DNA from: an uncultured Brevibacillus sp.
GTDB lineage: Bacteria; Bacillota; Bacilli; Brevibacillales; Brevibacillaceae
DNA: 64,000 bases
Direction: 5' to 3'
Assembly: GCF_947502445.1 (NCBI RefSeq)
Contig: NZ_CANMZW010000013.1
Coordinates: forward strand, 1 to 64,000
In this document: piece by piece, positions 43,940 through 51,082 of the stretch
Numbering within the stretch: position 1 is the first letter of the stretch
How the letters are laid out: each line of letters opens with the position of its first letter
Program-made: the position numbers and the translations under genes
The notes under the pieces: model-generated
Told to the model about the DNA's origin: nothing
Seen by the model: the letters and a program-made list of their open reading frames with translations, nothing else
The model's database searches: none

Positions 43940-43955
43940 TTTATAAAACAATAGA

Positions 43956-44000
43956 GGACGAGTAAACAAAGAGGGAATTTCCCTCTTTGTTTACTCGTCC
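43956..44000. repeat. Near-perfect palindrome with 22-bp arms
   Basis: GGACGAGTAAACAAAGAGGG then AA (43956-43977) is the exact reverse complement of 43979-44000, around a single T. There is no T-run after it, so it is not a standard terminator. It lies just beyond repeat copy 3 and before the C-terminal DJ-1 remnant. Confidence 0.85.
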
Positions 44001-44083
44001 TTCAATACAATGTCTAACATTATATTAAATCATTCATTATTATTGGTTAAATAAGAATTCATACGCCTTTAATATTATAGAGT

Positions 44084-44291
44084 AGCAATGGCTCACTGAT
44101 TTTGAGCGCTGCAGGATTAATGGACGGAGTCGTGGCTACAAGTCATTGGGGATCATTTGATCTGCTCCGTTCTCTCGGTGCGATCCCAACAGGGTGTCCA
44201 ATTAATTCTGGAATACGATCCACAGCCGCCAATGGTTGAACAGATTAGAGAGATGCTTCAAGCGTTTGCACAGCAGGAGCCTGTGAAATAA
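44084..44291 (+). pseudogene. C-terminal remnant of the DJ-1/PfpI gene
   Basis: The frame from about 44087 reads NGSLILSAAGLMDGVVATSH then WGSFDLLRSLGAIP, the usual DJ-1/PfpI region just after the nucleophile elbow. A deletion and frame change follow, and another frame reads QGVQLILEYDPQPPM to the natural-looking end QQEPVK and stop at 44289-44291. Together with the 41447-41565 piece this is one ancestral gene, missing its middle including the catalytic Cys. Confidence 0.75.
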
Positions 44292-44305
44292 GAGTAATGA
44301 ATCAA

Positions 44306-44353
44306 ATAAAAAGCCGGTACTTCCTCGATAACAGGGAGGTATCGGCTTTTGGT
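44306..44353. terminator. Bidirectional terminator
   Basis: AAAAGCCGGTACTTCCTC pairs with GGGAGGTATCGGCTTTT around GATAACA. It serves the convergent sigma-54 activator gene. Confidence 0.85.
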
Positions 44354-44370
44354 CGCCTGACTGCTCTTTG

Positions 44371-45798
44371 TTAGAGGATTTCGTCCTCGATATCCAGCTG
44401 GATCTCATACTTTTTGATTCTACGCATTAAAAGCGACTGGGTGATGCCGAGGGCAGAGGCTGTTTTTCGGGTAGTTTTATGGGTGCGCAAGGCTTGCATG
44501 ATAAATTCCACCTCGATTTTTTCTATCCGCTCGGTCAAGGAGAGAGAGCCTAGCGTGAGAAGCCCTTCCTCTAGCTCGCGTATGCTTCGCAGCTCTTCTG
44601 GCAAATCAGTGACCTGAATTTCATCAAGCTTGGACGTGATGACGATGCGCTCCACCAAATTTTCCAGCTCTCGCACATTTCCCGGCCAATCATATTGATG
44701 CAAAACATCCAGAACTTCTGAGGTAAACCGCCTCTTCTGGTTATGCTTGCGATTGAATTTCTGCAGATTGTGGTGCAGCAGAGGGAATACATCATCTTTT
44801 CGTTCACGCAATGGCGGTACATGGATGGGCAATATATTAAGGCGATAGTACAGGTCGTGTCTGAATTTACCCAATCGTACCAATTCCTGAAGGTTGGCAT
44901 TAGTGGCGGTGATGATGCGAATATCAGCCGTATAGGTTTTGGTGCCACCGATGGGCATAAACGTTTTATTTTGCAGGAGCAAGAGTAATTTGGACTGCAA
45001 GTGGTAGGGCAGCTCACTAATTTCGTCCAAGAATAGTGTCCCTTTATCCGCCATTTTCACCAAGCCAATTTTCCCCGAATGGCTGGCGCCCGTAAACGCC
45101 CCTTTGTGATAGCCGAACAGCTCTGACTCGATCAAGGTTTCGGGAATGGCGCTACAGTTGACATGGATGAAAGGTCCGTTGCTGCGCTCGCTCAGCTGGT
45201 GAATTTGTTCCGCAAGATAGCTTTTTCCTACACCTGTTTCCCCTCTAATCAATATGGTGGTGTCGATGGGAGCGGCTTTTTTCATCAATTCCAAAAGGGC
45301 GAGGTAGGACCGGCTGTTGCCGATCAAGGTTTGGGATGTGCTCTGGCTCGCTTCCCACTTCATCAGCTGGATCTCTTCGCTGTAGCGCTTCAGCAATGCG
45401 ACCGTTTCTTCCAATTGCGAGCTGGCGCGGGCCGCCTCCGTGATGTCTCGGGAATGGGCGATGATCAACTCAGGCCTCCCATCCTCATCGGGGATAATAT
45501 GCCCGGTCACCAGAAACTTTCCCTTTCGATTGACCAATTGAATGGTTGTAGTTGGCTTCCCTGATTCCAGAACCAGGCGCGTGACAGAAGGATTGAAGAT
45601 TCCCATTTCTTCTAGCTCAGATACATTTTTCCCAATAATCTCAGACTTGGGTATACCGCACAGGTTTTCACTCGCATTGTTCAGCCAAAGCGTGGTTCCT
45701 TGCGCATCGGAAATGAAAATACCGTCTGCGAGAGCATTGAGAATATCGATGAAACGAACGACTGAGGACAAAGCTAGTATCTCCGCATCTTTCTCCAT
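44371..45798 (-). CDS. Sigma-54-dependent transcriptional activator (PAS-AAA+-Fis)
   Basis: This 475-residue enhancer-binding protein has a PAS domain (about 12-110, GIFISDAQGTTLWLNNASEN), a short coiled linker, an AAA+ domain with Walker A GETGVGKS (about 185-192), the sigma-54 contact loop GAFTGA (about 231-236) and arginine fingers in FRHDLYYRLN, and a Fis-type HTH near the end (KTTRKTASALGITQSLLMRR). There is no receiver domain, so a ligand sensed by PAS rather than phosphorylation should control it. It is divergent from a CoA-transferase/ABC/thiolase operon with a perfect -24/-12 promoter, the obvious target; the logic resembles AtoC in E. coli. Confidence 0.93.
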   Translation of the reverse strand: MEKDAEILALSSVVRFIDILNALADGIFISDAQGTTLWLNNASENLCGIPKSEIIGKNVSELEEMGIFNPSVTRLVLESGKPTTTIQLVNRKGKFLVTGHIIPDEDGRPELIIAHSRDITEAARASSQLEETVALLKRYSEEIQLMKWEASQSTSQTLIGNSRSYLALLELMKKAAPIDTTILIRGETGVGKSYLAEQIHQLSERSNGPFIHVNCSAIPETLIESELFGYHKGAFTGASHSGKIGLVKMADKGTLFLDEISELPYHLQSKLLLLLQNKTFMPIGGTKTYTADIRIITATNANLQELVRLGKFRHDLYYRLNILPIHVPPLRERKDDVFPLLHHNLQKFNRKHNQKRRFTSEVLDVLHQYDWPGNVRELENLVERIVITSKLDEIQVTDLPEELRSIRELEEGLLTLGSLSLTERIEKIEVEFIMQALRTHKTTRKTASALGITQSLLMRRIKKYEIQLDIEDEIL

Positions 45799-45879
45799 TT
45801 TGATAAGCTCCCCCCATTTTTCAACTGATTGTACAGGATCTTACTGCTTATTGTATAGTGAATCGATTTTGAAAAGAAG

Positions 45880-45897
45880 TGAGTCGAAATAGATTCG
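45880..45897. promoter_or_regulatory. Candidate upstream activator site 1
   Basis: TGAGTC-N6-GATTCG is a near-match to the dyad of site 2, centred about 145 bases before the predicted start. Confidence 0.5.
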
Positions 45898-45937
45898 CGC
45901 GAAAAGAATGCATTTTTCGCTATTTTCAATTCGAAAG

Positions 45938-45955
45938 TGAATCTACTTCGATTCA
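45938..45955. promoter_or_regulatory. Candidate upstream activator site 2
   Basis: TGAATC-N6-GATTCA is an exact dyad, centred about 90 bases before the predicted start, a usual enhancer position for sigma-54 activators. A further half-site TGAATC lies near 45858. Confidence 0.6.
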
Positions 45956-46008
45956 TCCAAAAAGATACCGCTTTCACATCATTCGCCATTTTTCAGCTTT
46001 TTTCGAGT

Positions 46009-46024
46009 TGGCACAGGATTTGCT
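46009..46024 (+). promoter_or_regulatory. Sigma-54 (-24/-12) promoter
   Basis: TGGCAC-AGGAT-TTGCT matches the sigma-54 consensus TGGCACN5TTGCW at every fixed position, 60 bases upstream of the first operon gene. Confidence 0.92.
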
Positions 46025-46083
46025 AGTTTAAGAGAGACGTAAGCGATTTACAAGAGAATAAGAGAGATAAGGAATTGCATGCT

Positions 46084-46749
46084 ATGTTGTCAAAACTGGT
46101 GACTCGCGAACAAGCTGTAGAACATGTACTGGATGGTAGCCGGCTGATGCATGGTGGCTTTGGTACCATTGGTTCACCCGCATTACTGATTGATACGATC
46201 TTGCAGAAGGGCATCCGCAGCTTGACGCTCATTGGGATTGATGCCGGATATCCACATGTGGGAATTGGAAAACTGATCAGTCACAGACGGGTGAAGCACT
46301 TGATTACTACGCACATCGGCTCTAATCCCGAAGCCGGGCAGCAAATGATGGACGGGAAACTCGAAGTGACATTTTACTCACAAGGGATTCTCGCAGAAAA
46401 GATTCGTGCGGGAGGCGTTGGTATTCCCGGAATCGTTGTAGATGCGAACATGGGGGGAGAGAGGACGGAAGGAGGAGAGCCAGTCATCTTTGCAGGAAGG
46501 CCCTGTCTGATTGAACCGGCGATTACAGCAGAAGTTGGGATCGTCTATGCAAAGCAAGCAGACACGTACGGAAATCTGATCTTTGACAAGACGGCGAGAA
46601 ATCTGAATCCGCTGGTAGCCATGGCTTCAGATATTACGATTGCTGAGGTGGAGGAAATCGTTCCAGTTGGAGAATTGGACCCGGAGAAAATCGTGACGCC
46701 CGGTATTTTTGTGGACTGGATCGTGACGCGCAGCGGAGGGAGTTCGTAA
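46084..46749 (+). CDS. 3-oxoacid CoA-transferase subunit A
   Basis: This 221-residue alpha subunit of a family I CoA-transferase (AtoD/ScoA/YodS-like) helps move CoA between an acyl-CoA and a 3-oxo acid. It carries the MHGGFGTIGSPALLIDTIL start of the family and the Gly-rich GGVGIPGIVVDANMGG. ATG at 46084 is 11 bases after AAGGA; TTG at 46075 overlaps the site. Its TAA overlaps the next ATG by one base. Confidence 0.9.
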   Translation: MLSKLVTREQAVEHVLDGSRLMHGGFGTIGSPALLIDTILQKGIRSLTLIGIDAGYPHVGIGKLISHRRVKHLITTHIGSNPEAGQQMMDGKLEVTFYSQGILAEKIRAGGVGIPGIVVDANMGGERTEGGEPVIFAGRPCLIEPAITAEVGIVYAKQADTYGNLIFDKTARNLNPLVAMASDITIAEVEEIVPVGELDPEKIVTPGIFVDWIVTRSGGSS

Positions 46750-47411
46750 TGGGTCTGGAAATAGATCAGCGAAACATGGTTGCGAGACGTGCAGCCAAAG
46801 AGATAGCTCCTGGAATGGCAGTTAATTTAGGGATCGGGATTCCCGAGCTGGTCGCAGATTTTATCCCGAATGAATGGCAAGTGATGTTTCACTCAGTAAA
46901 TGGAATCCTCGGACTTGGTCCTACTCCTTTAAAGGGTGAAGAAGATCAGCATATATCCAATGCAGGTGGAGCGCCTGTTACCGTTGTGCCAGGGGCATCA
47001 TATTTCGACAGTACCATTGCTTATGGCATGATCCGCAGGCGGAAGCTCGATGTAGCTTTTATCGGGGCCCTACAGGTGAACCGCAAAGGTGACCTGGCAA
47101 ACTGGATTGTTCCCGGATCGCGTGTCCATGGTTTCGGTGGCGGGGCTGAGCTGGCGTACTACGCCAAAAAAGTGATTGTACTCATGAGTCATGTCGACCC
47201 CCATGGTGAGCCAAAAATTCGCAAGGAATGCACATTGCCGCTTACAGCAAAGGGGTGTGTCGATTTGATTATCACGGAGAGGGCCGTGATTGAAGTCACC
47301 AAGAATGGATTGCTGCTGACGGAGGTCATGTACCCGTACTCTTTGGAAAATGTCATCTTGCATACCGGAGCGACTCTGAATATTTCAGAAAATTTGCAAC
47401 TGGTTGATTAG
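46749..47411 (+). CDS. 3-oxoacid CoA-transferase subunit B, catalytic Glu replaced
   Basis: This 220-residue beta subunit (AtoA/ScoB/YodR-like) contains NLGIGIPELVADFIP, GGAPVTVVPGASYFDS and LGALQVNRKGDLANW-type segments (here IGALQVNRKGDLANW). In family I enzymes this subunit holds the catalytic Glu in a (S)ENG motif that forms the glutamyl-CoA thioester; here residues 49-52 read SVNG (codon GTA at 46896-46898). A one-base change from GAA would explain it. The protein may be inactive, may differ mechanistically, or the base may be wrong. Confidence 0.85.
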   Translation: MGLEIDQRNMVARRAAKEIAPGMAVNLGIGIPELVADFIPNEWQVMFHSVNGILGLGPTPLKGEEDQHISNAGGAPVTVVPGASYFDSTIAYGMIRRRKLDVAFIGALQVNRKGDLANWIVPGSRVHGFGGGAELAYYAKKVIVLMSHVDPHGEPKIRKECTLPLTAKGCVDLIITERAVIEVTKNGLLLTEVMYPYSLENVILHTGATLNISENLQLVD

Positions 47412-47455
47412 CGAAATAAGAAAACGCTATCAAAAAATGAAGGGGGCTTATAAAA

Positions 47456-48268
47456 ATGAAACAAACAATGAAAACGATTGCAAGCGTAGTATTCTCTATG
47501 TCACTTCTCGTCGGATGTAGCCAAGGCGCTGCTCCTGGCAGCAATGGGGGACAAGCAGCTGGACCATCTGGCGAAGCTTCATCCATGACAAAAGAGGCTG
47601 GAGTGTTCATTTATGCAGCATCCGGTGAATACCAGCCATTCAGCTATTTCAAAGACGCTCAATTGACTGGATTTGATATCGAGATCGGAAATGAAATCGC
47701 TAAGCGCCTCGGTCTTGAACCGAAGGCAGTGACCTCGCCTTTTTCAGGAATTATTGCCGGAGTAAAAGAAGGGCGCTACGACGCGGCTATTGCCAGCCAT
47801 GCCATTACAGACGAGCGGAAGCAGCAGATTGATTTCGCTGACCCGTACTATTTGTCCGGTGGGCAGCTATTCACACGCCCAGACGGCACGATCTCTACAC
47901 TGGAAGGGCTGAAAGGCAAGGAAGTGGCGGTTGCTCTGGGCACAACTCATGAAAAGATGGCTCGGGAGTATACCGATAACATTAAAACGTATGACAGTGA
48001 TGTAACCGCTCTGCGTGCCTTGGAACAGGGAAAGCATGATGTAGTGATCACTGATAGTGTCATCGGAGAAATTGCGATTCAACAAGGTCTGAAGATTAAG
48101 AAAAGCGGAGCAGCTCTATCCGAGGTTCAGCATGGGATCGCTGTGCGCAAAGGAAATACGGAGCTTTTGAACAAGATCAACGAAGCGTTGAAGCAAATGC
48201 AGGAAGACGGTACCTACGTAAAATTGAGTGAAAAGTATTTCAATCGTGACATCAGCAAAAACGAATAG
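47456..48268 (+). CDS. Amino-acid ABC transporter substrate-binding lipoprotein
   Basis: This 270-residue solute-binding protein (SBP_bac_3) has a lipoprotein signal peptide with lipobox LLVGC (Cys about 21). The ligand-binding core follows: FIYAASGEYQPFSYFKDAQL, GFDIEIGNEIAKRLG, YDAAIASHAITDERKQQIDF. The family binds polar amino acids such as His, Lys/Arg, Gln or cystine. ATG at 47456 follows GAAGGGGG. A strong hairpin separates it from the permease gene. Confidence 0.92.
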   Translation: MKQTMKTIASVVFSMSLLVGCSQGAAPGSNGGQAAGPSGEASSMTKEAGVFIYAASGEYQPFSYFKDAQLTGFDIEIGNEIAKRLGLEPKAVTSPFSGIIAGVKEGRYDAAIASHAITDERKQQIDFADPYYLSGGQLFTRPDGTISTLEGLKGKEVAVALGTTHEKMAREYTDNIKTYDSDVTALRALEQGKHDVVITDSVIGEIAIQQGLKIKKSGAALSEVQHGIAVRKGNTELLNKINEALKQMQEDGTYVKLSEKYFNRDISKNE

Positions 48269-48286
48269 TCTGTCTCAATCCACATA

Positions 48287-48326
48287 CCACCTGCCGTACC
48301 CTTGGACACAAAGGTGTGGCAGGTAC
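48287..48326 (+). other. Intra-operon hairpin after the binding-protein gene
   Basis: ACCTGCC (48289-48295) pairs with GGCAGGT (48318-48324), with an extra ACC/GGT inside. There is no T-run; such hairpins often stabilise the binding-protein mRNA or reduce readthrough. Confidence 0.5.
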
Positions 48327-48355
48327 ATTCCATTACAAGCGAGGGGTGGCATCGA

Positions 48356-49021
48356 GTGCCCGGTTTTGCACATCTGACTGAAGAGTTTTTCCGTACATTG
48401 CCGTTTTTTTGGAAGCCATTACTCCTGACGTTCGAGTTGACGATTGCTTCCGTCATTGTGGGTTCGATTATCGGGTTGTTTGTTGCTCTTTTGAAGGTAT
48501 CGAAGCTCCCGGTGGCTGCATTTATTGCAAACGTTTATATCATGGTCATCCGTGGAACTCCGCTTATCGTTCAGATTTTTGTCCTTTACTTCGGTTTTTA
48601 TAAAATCATCGATCTCGGTCAATTTTGGTCGGCTGCACTCGCACTGGCGATTCACAGCGGTGCTTACATCGCAGAAATTTTCCGGGGATCGATCCAGTCC
48701 ATCGATAAAGGACAGATGGAGGCAGGGCTGTCTTTGGGGATGTCCGCACGCCAAACCATGCGTCGTATCATTTTGCCACAAGCGTTGAAACGGTCCATTC
48801 CGCCACTCGGCAACCAGTTTATTTTATCGCTGAAGGAGTCCTCTTTGGCAGCATTCATCGCGATGGACGAGCTGTTCTCCTTGGCACGCCGCCTGTCCGC
48901 GGAAACCTTCGATGAAATGACGTATTTTTTGATCGTAGCCTTTTATTACCTGGTGGTTGTCATGATATTTACGTATGTTGTCCACCTGATGGAAAAGCGT
49001 TTGGCAAAAGGAGACGCGTAA
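48356..49021 (+). CDS. Amino-acid ABC transporter permease
   Basis: This 221-residue HisM/GlnP-type permease has about five helices and the EAA loop EAGLSLGMSARQTMRRIILPQA that contacts the ATPase. GTG at 48356 (VPGFAHLTEEFF) lies after GAGGGG and gives the standard family length; the longer frame from TTG at 48302 runs through the hairpin and is unlikely. Confidence 0.9.
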   Translation: MPGFAHLTEEFFRTLPFFWKPLLLTFELTIASVIVGSIIGLFVALLKVSKLPVAAFIANVYIMVIRGTPLIVQIFVLYFGFYKIIDLGQFWSAALALAIHSGAYIAEIFRGSIQSIDKGQMEAGLSLGMSARQTMRRIILPQALKRSIPPLGNQFILSLKESSLAAFIAMDELFSLARRLSAETFDEMTYFLIVAFYYLVVVMIFTYVVHLMEKRLAKGDA

Positions 49022-49039
49022 AGCGCTGGGGGGAAAACG

Positions 49040-49780
49040 ATGGAGAACAAACAGGAAATGATTCGTGTGCAAAACCTGAAGAAAAGCTTTGGTCAGGTAG
49101 AAGTTCTGAAGGATATTACCTTGCAAGTAAGCAAAGGTGAAGTTGTGGTGCTGATTGGAGCAAGTGGATCGGGTAAGAGCACTTTAATCCGATGCATCAA
49201 TTTTCTGGAGACCAAAAGCGGTGGAGAAATATTCATTGAAGGAAAAAGCATCGATCCGAAAAAGGACGATTTGACCAAGGTTCGTCAAAAGGTAGGCATG
49301 GTATTTCAGCATTTCAACCTGTTTCCGCACAAAACTGTTCTGGAAAACATTATGGAGGCACCATTAATTGCAAAAAAGGCGGGCAAAGAGGAAACGAAGC
49401 AGGAAGCGCTCCGTCTGTTGCAGAAGGTAGGTCTGTCGGATAAGGCGAATGTATATCCGTCCAGCCTCTCTGGTGGTCAGAAGCAACGTGTGGCAATCGC
49501 AAGGTCGCTTGCGATGAAGCCAGAAATCATGCTGTTCGATGAGCCGACGTCAGCGCTTGACCCGGAGCTGGTAGGGGAAGTGCTTGAGACAATGAAGCAG
49601 CTTGCCCAGGAAGGGATGACGATGATCATCGTTACGCATGAGATGGGATTCGCCAAAGAAGTAGCGGATTGGGTTGCGTTTATGAATCAGGGCAGGATTG
49701 TGGAGATGGCGCGGCCACAGGAGATTTTTAACAATCCGAAAGAAGAACGTACGAGAGAGTTTTTGAACCGGATTTTGTAA
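49040..49780 (+). CDS. Amino-acid ABC transporter ATP-binding protein
   Basis: This 246-residue PAAT-type ATPase has Walker [11 protein letters not shown]-loop [10 protein letters not shown], signature LSGGQKQR, Walker [15 protein letters not shown] and switch THEMGF. It pairs with the upstream binding protein and permease. ATG at 49040 follows GGGGG. Confidence 0.95.
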   Translation: MENKQEMIRVQNLKKSFGQVEVLKDITLQVSKGEVVVLIGASGSGKSTLIRCINFLETKSGGEIFIEGKSIDPKKDDLTKVRQKVGMVFQHFNLFPHKTVLENIMEAPLIAKKAGKEETKQEALRLLQKVGLSDKANVYPSSLSGGQKQRVAIARSLAMKPEIMLFDEPTSALDPELVGEVLETMKQLAQEGMTMIIVTHEMGFAKEVADWVAFMNQGRIVEMARPQEIFNNPKEERTREFLNRIL

Positions 49781-49807
49781 AGTCACAAAATGAAGGGGAG
49801 CAATAGC

Positions 49808-50989
49808 ATGAGAGAAGTCGTAATCGTATCTGGAGTGCGCAGTGCGGTAGGAGCCTTTGGTAAGAGTCTGCGAGATGTTCCGGCAACAGAGCTGGGACGT
49901 CAGGTTTTGGAAGGCTTGATGAAGAGGTCAGATTTTCCGAAACAGGAAGTCAATGAAGTCATTTTTGGAAATGGCTACGTACATGGGGGAGGACTGAATG
50001 CTGCACGGATCAGCTCGCAGCTGGCCGGATTTCCTCGTAGTGTTTATGGGCATATCGTCATCAAGGCTTGCGGTTCGGGGCTGAAAGCAATTGGTAGCGC
50101 TGCTTTGGCCATTACCGCGGGGCAGGAAGACGTAGTGATCGCGGGTGGCGTGGAAAGTATGAGTAATGTTCCCTATTTAGTAAAGAATCGATGGGGGAGC
50201 AAGTTTGGTAATTTGACCATGGAGGATGCGCTATTGTCCGATGGCTTAATCTGCTCGCTTGAGGGAGAGCATATGGGCATTACCGCAGAAAGGCTTGCCA
50301 CGCAGTACGGGATTTCTCGCGAAGAGCAGGACCGCTTTGCCTACGAGAGTCACAAGAAGGCAGCGGCAGCTATCGAAGCTGGCAAGTTTGCAAGTGAGAT
50401 TGTGCCAATTGAAATCAAAGAGCGCAAAGGACTTCGGGTTTTTGATCAGGATGAATCAGTACGATTGGAGATCAAGCTGGAGGAGCTCGCAAAGCTGCGC
50501 AGTGTTTTCCAGAAAGAGGGGACAGTCACCGCAGGAAATGCTTGTCCGATGAACGATGGTGCAGCTGCCGTTTTGATGATGTCGCGCGAAAAGGCAGTAG
50601 AAACTGGATTGACGCCGCTTGTAAAAATAAAAGCTTTTGCCAGTGCAGGAGTTGAACCAGGAGTAATGGGCATCGGGCCAGTACCAGCAACGCAAAAAGC
50701 GCTGGAAAAGGCAGGATTGACACTTGATGAAATTGGTCTCATCGAATTGAACGAGGCTTTTGCGGCACAAGCATTGTCTGTGATCAAATGCCTGGAGCTG
50801 GACGAGAGCAAAGTGAATGTAAATGGGGGCGCGATTGCTTTGGGTCATCCAGTTGGAGCAACTGGCGCAAAACTGACCGTGACTCTCATAAACGAAATGA
50901 TTCGCAGACAAGAAAAATACGGCATGGTGACGCTTTGCATGGCAGGCGGTATGGGCATGTCTGTGATATATGAAAACCTGACACTCTAA
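49808..50989 (+). CDS. Acetyl-CoA C-acyltransferase (thiolase)
   Basis: This 393-residue thiolase II cleaves 3-ketoacyl-CoA or condenses acetyl-CoA. The nucleophilic Cys88 is in IKACGSGLKAIG, the His is in NVNGGAIALGHPVGATG and the second Cys in TLCMAGGMGMSVIYE. ATG at 49808 lies after AAGGGGAG; an ATG at 49790 overlaps that site. As last gene of the sigma-54 operon it would split the 3-ketoacyl-CoA made by the CoA-transferase. Confidence 0.93.
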   Translation: MREVVIVSGVRSAVGAFGKSLRDVPATELGRQVLEGLMKRSDFPKQEVNEVIFGNGYVHGGGLNAARISSQLAGFPRSVYGHIVIKACGSGLKAIGSAALAITAGQEDVVIAGGVESMSNVPYLVKNRWGSKFGNLTMEDALLSDGLICSLEGEHMGITAERLATQYGISREEQDRFAYESHKKAAAAIEAGKFASEIVPIEIKERKGLRVFDQDESVRLEIKLEELAKLRSVFQKEGTVTAGNACPMNDGAAAVLMMSREKAVETGLTPLVKIKAFASAGVEPGVMGIGPVPATQKALEKAGLTLDEIGLIELNEAFAAQALSVIKCLELDESKVNVNGGAIALGHPVGATGAKLTVTLINEMIRRQEKYGMVTLCMAGGMGMSVIYENLTL

Positions 50990-51010
50990 CTTGCGTGGTT
51001 GGAATCAGAA

Positions 51011-51060
51011 GAACAAAAGCCGGCGCTTCCTATCAAGAGGAATGCAGCCGGCTTTTGTAT
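51011..51060. terminator. Bidirectional terminator
   Basis: ACAAAAGCCGGC pairs with GCCGGCTTTTGT, with an inner stem, between the thiolase and convergent argS. Confidence 0.88.
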
Positions 51061-51082
51061 TCATTCAGCAAATCGATGGGAA

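Larger units (their letters stand above)
41566..44080. mobile_element. Decayed integrative element inside a DJ-1/PfpI gene
   Basis: About 2.5 kb of visibly AT-rich DNA separates the two ends of a DJ-1/PfpI gene. It holds broken tyrosine-recombinase pieces on the minus strand (41566-41740 and 42356-42855), a fragmentary ORF (41873-42064), one cargo ORF (43267-43818), three copies of a dyad repeat and a 22-bp-arm palindrome. No target duplication is obvious, and about 65 codons of the host gene are missing, so deletion accompanied or followed insertion. The intervals 42065-42312 and 43037-43266 hold nothing else I recognise. Confidence 0.65.
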
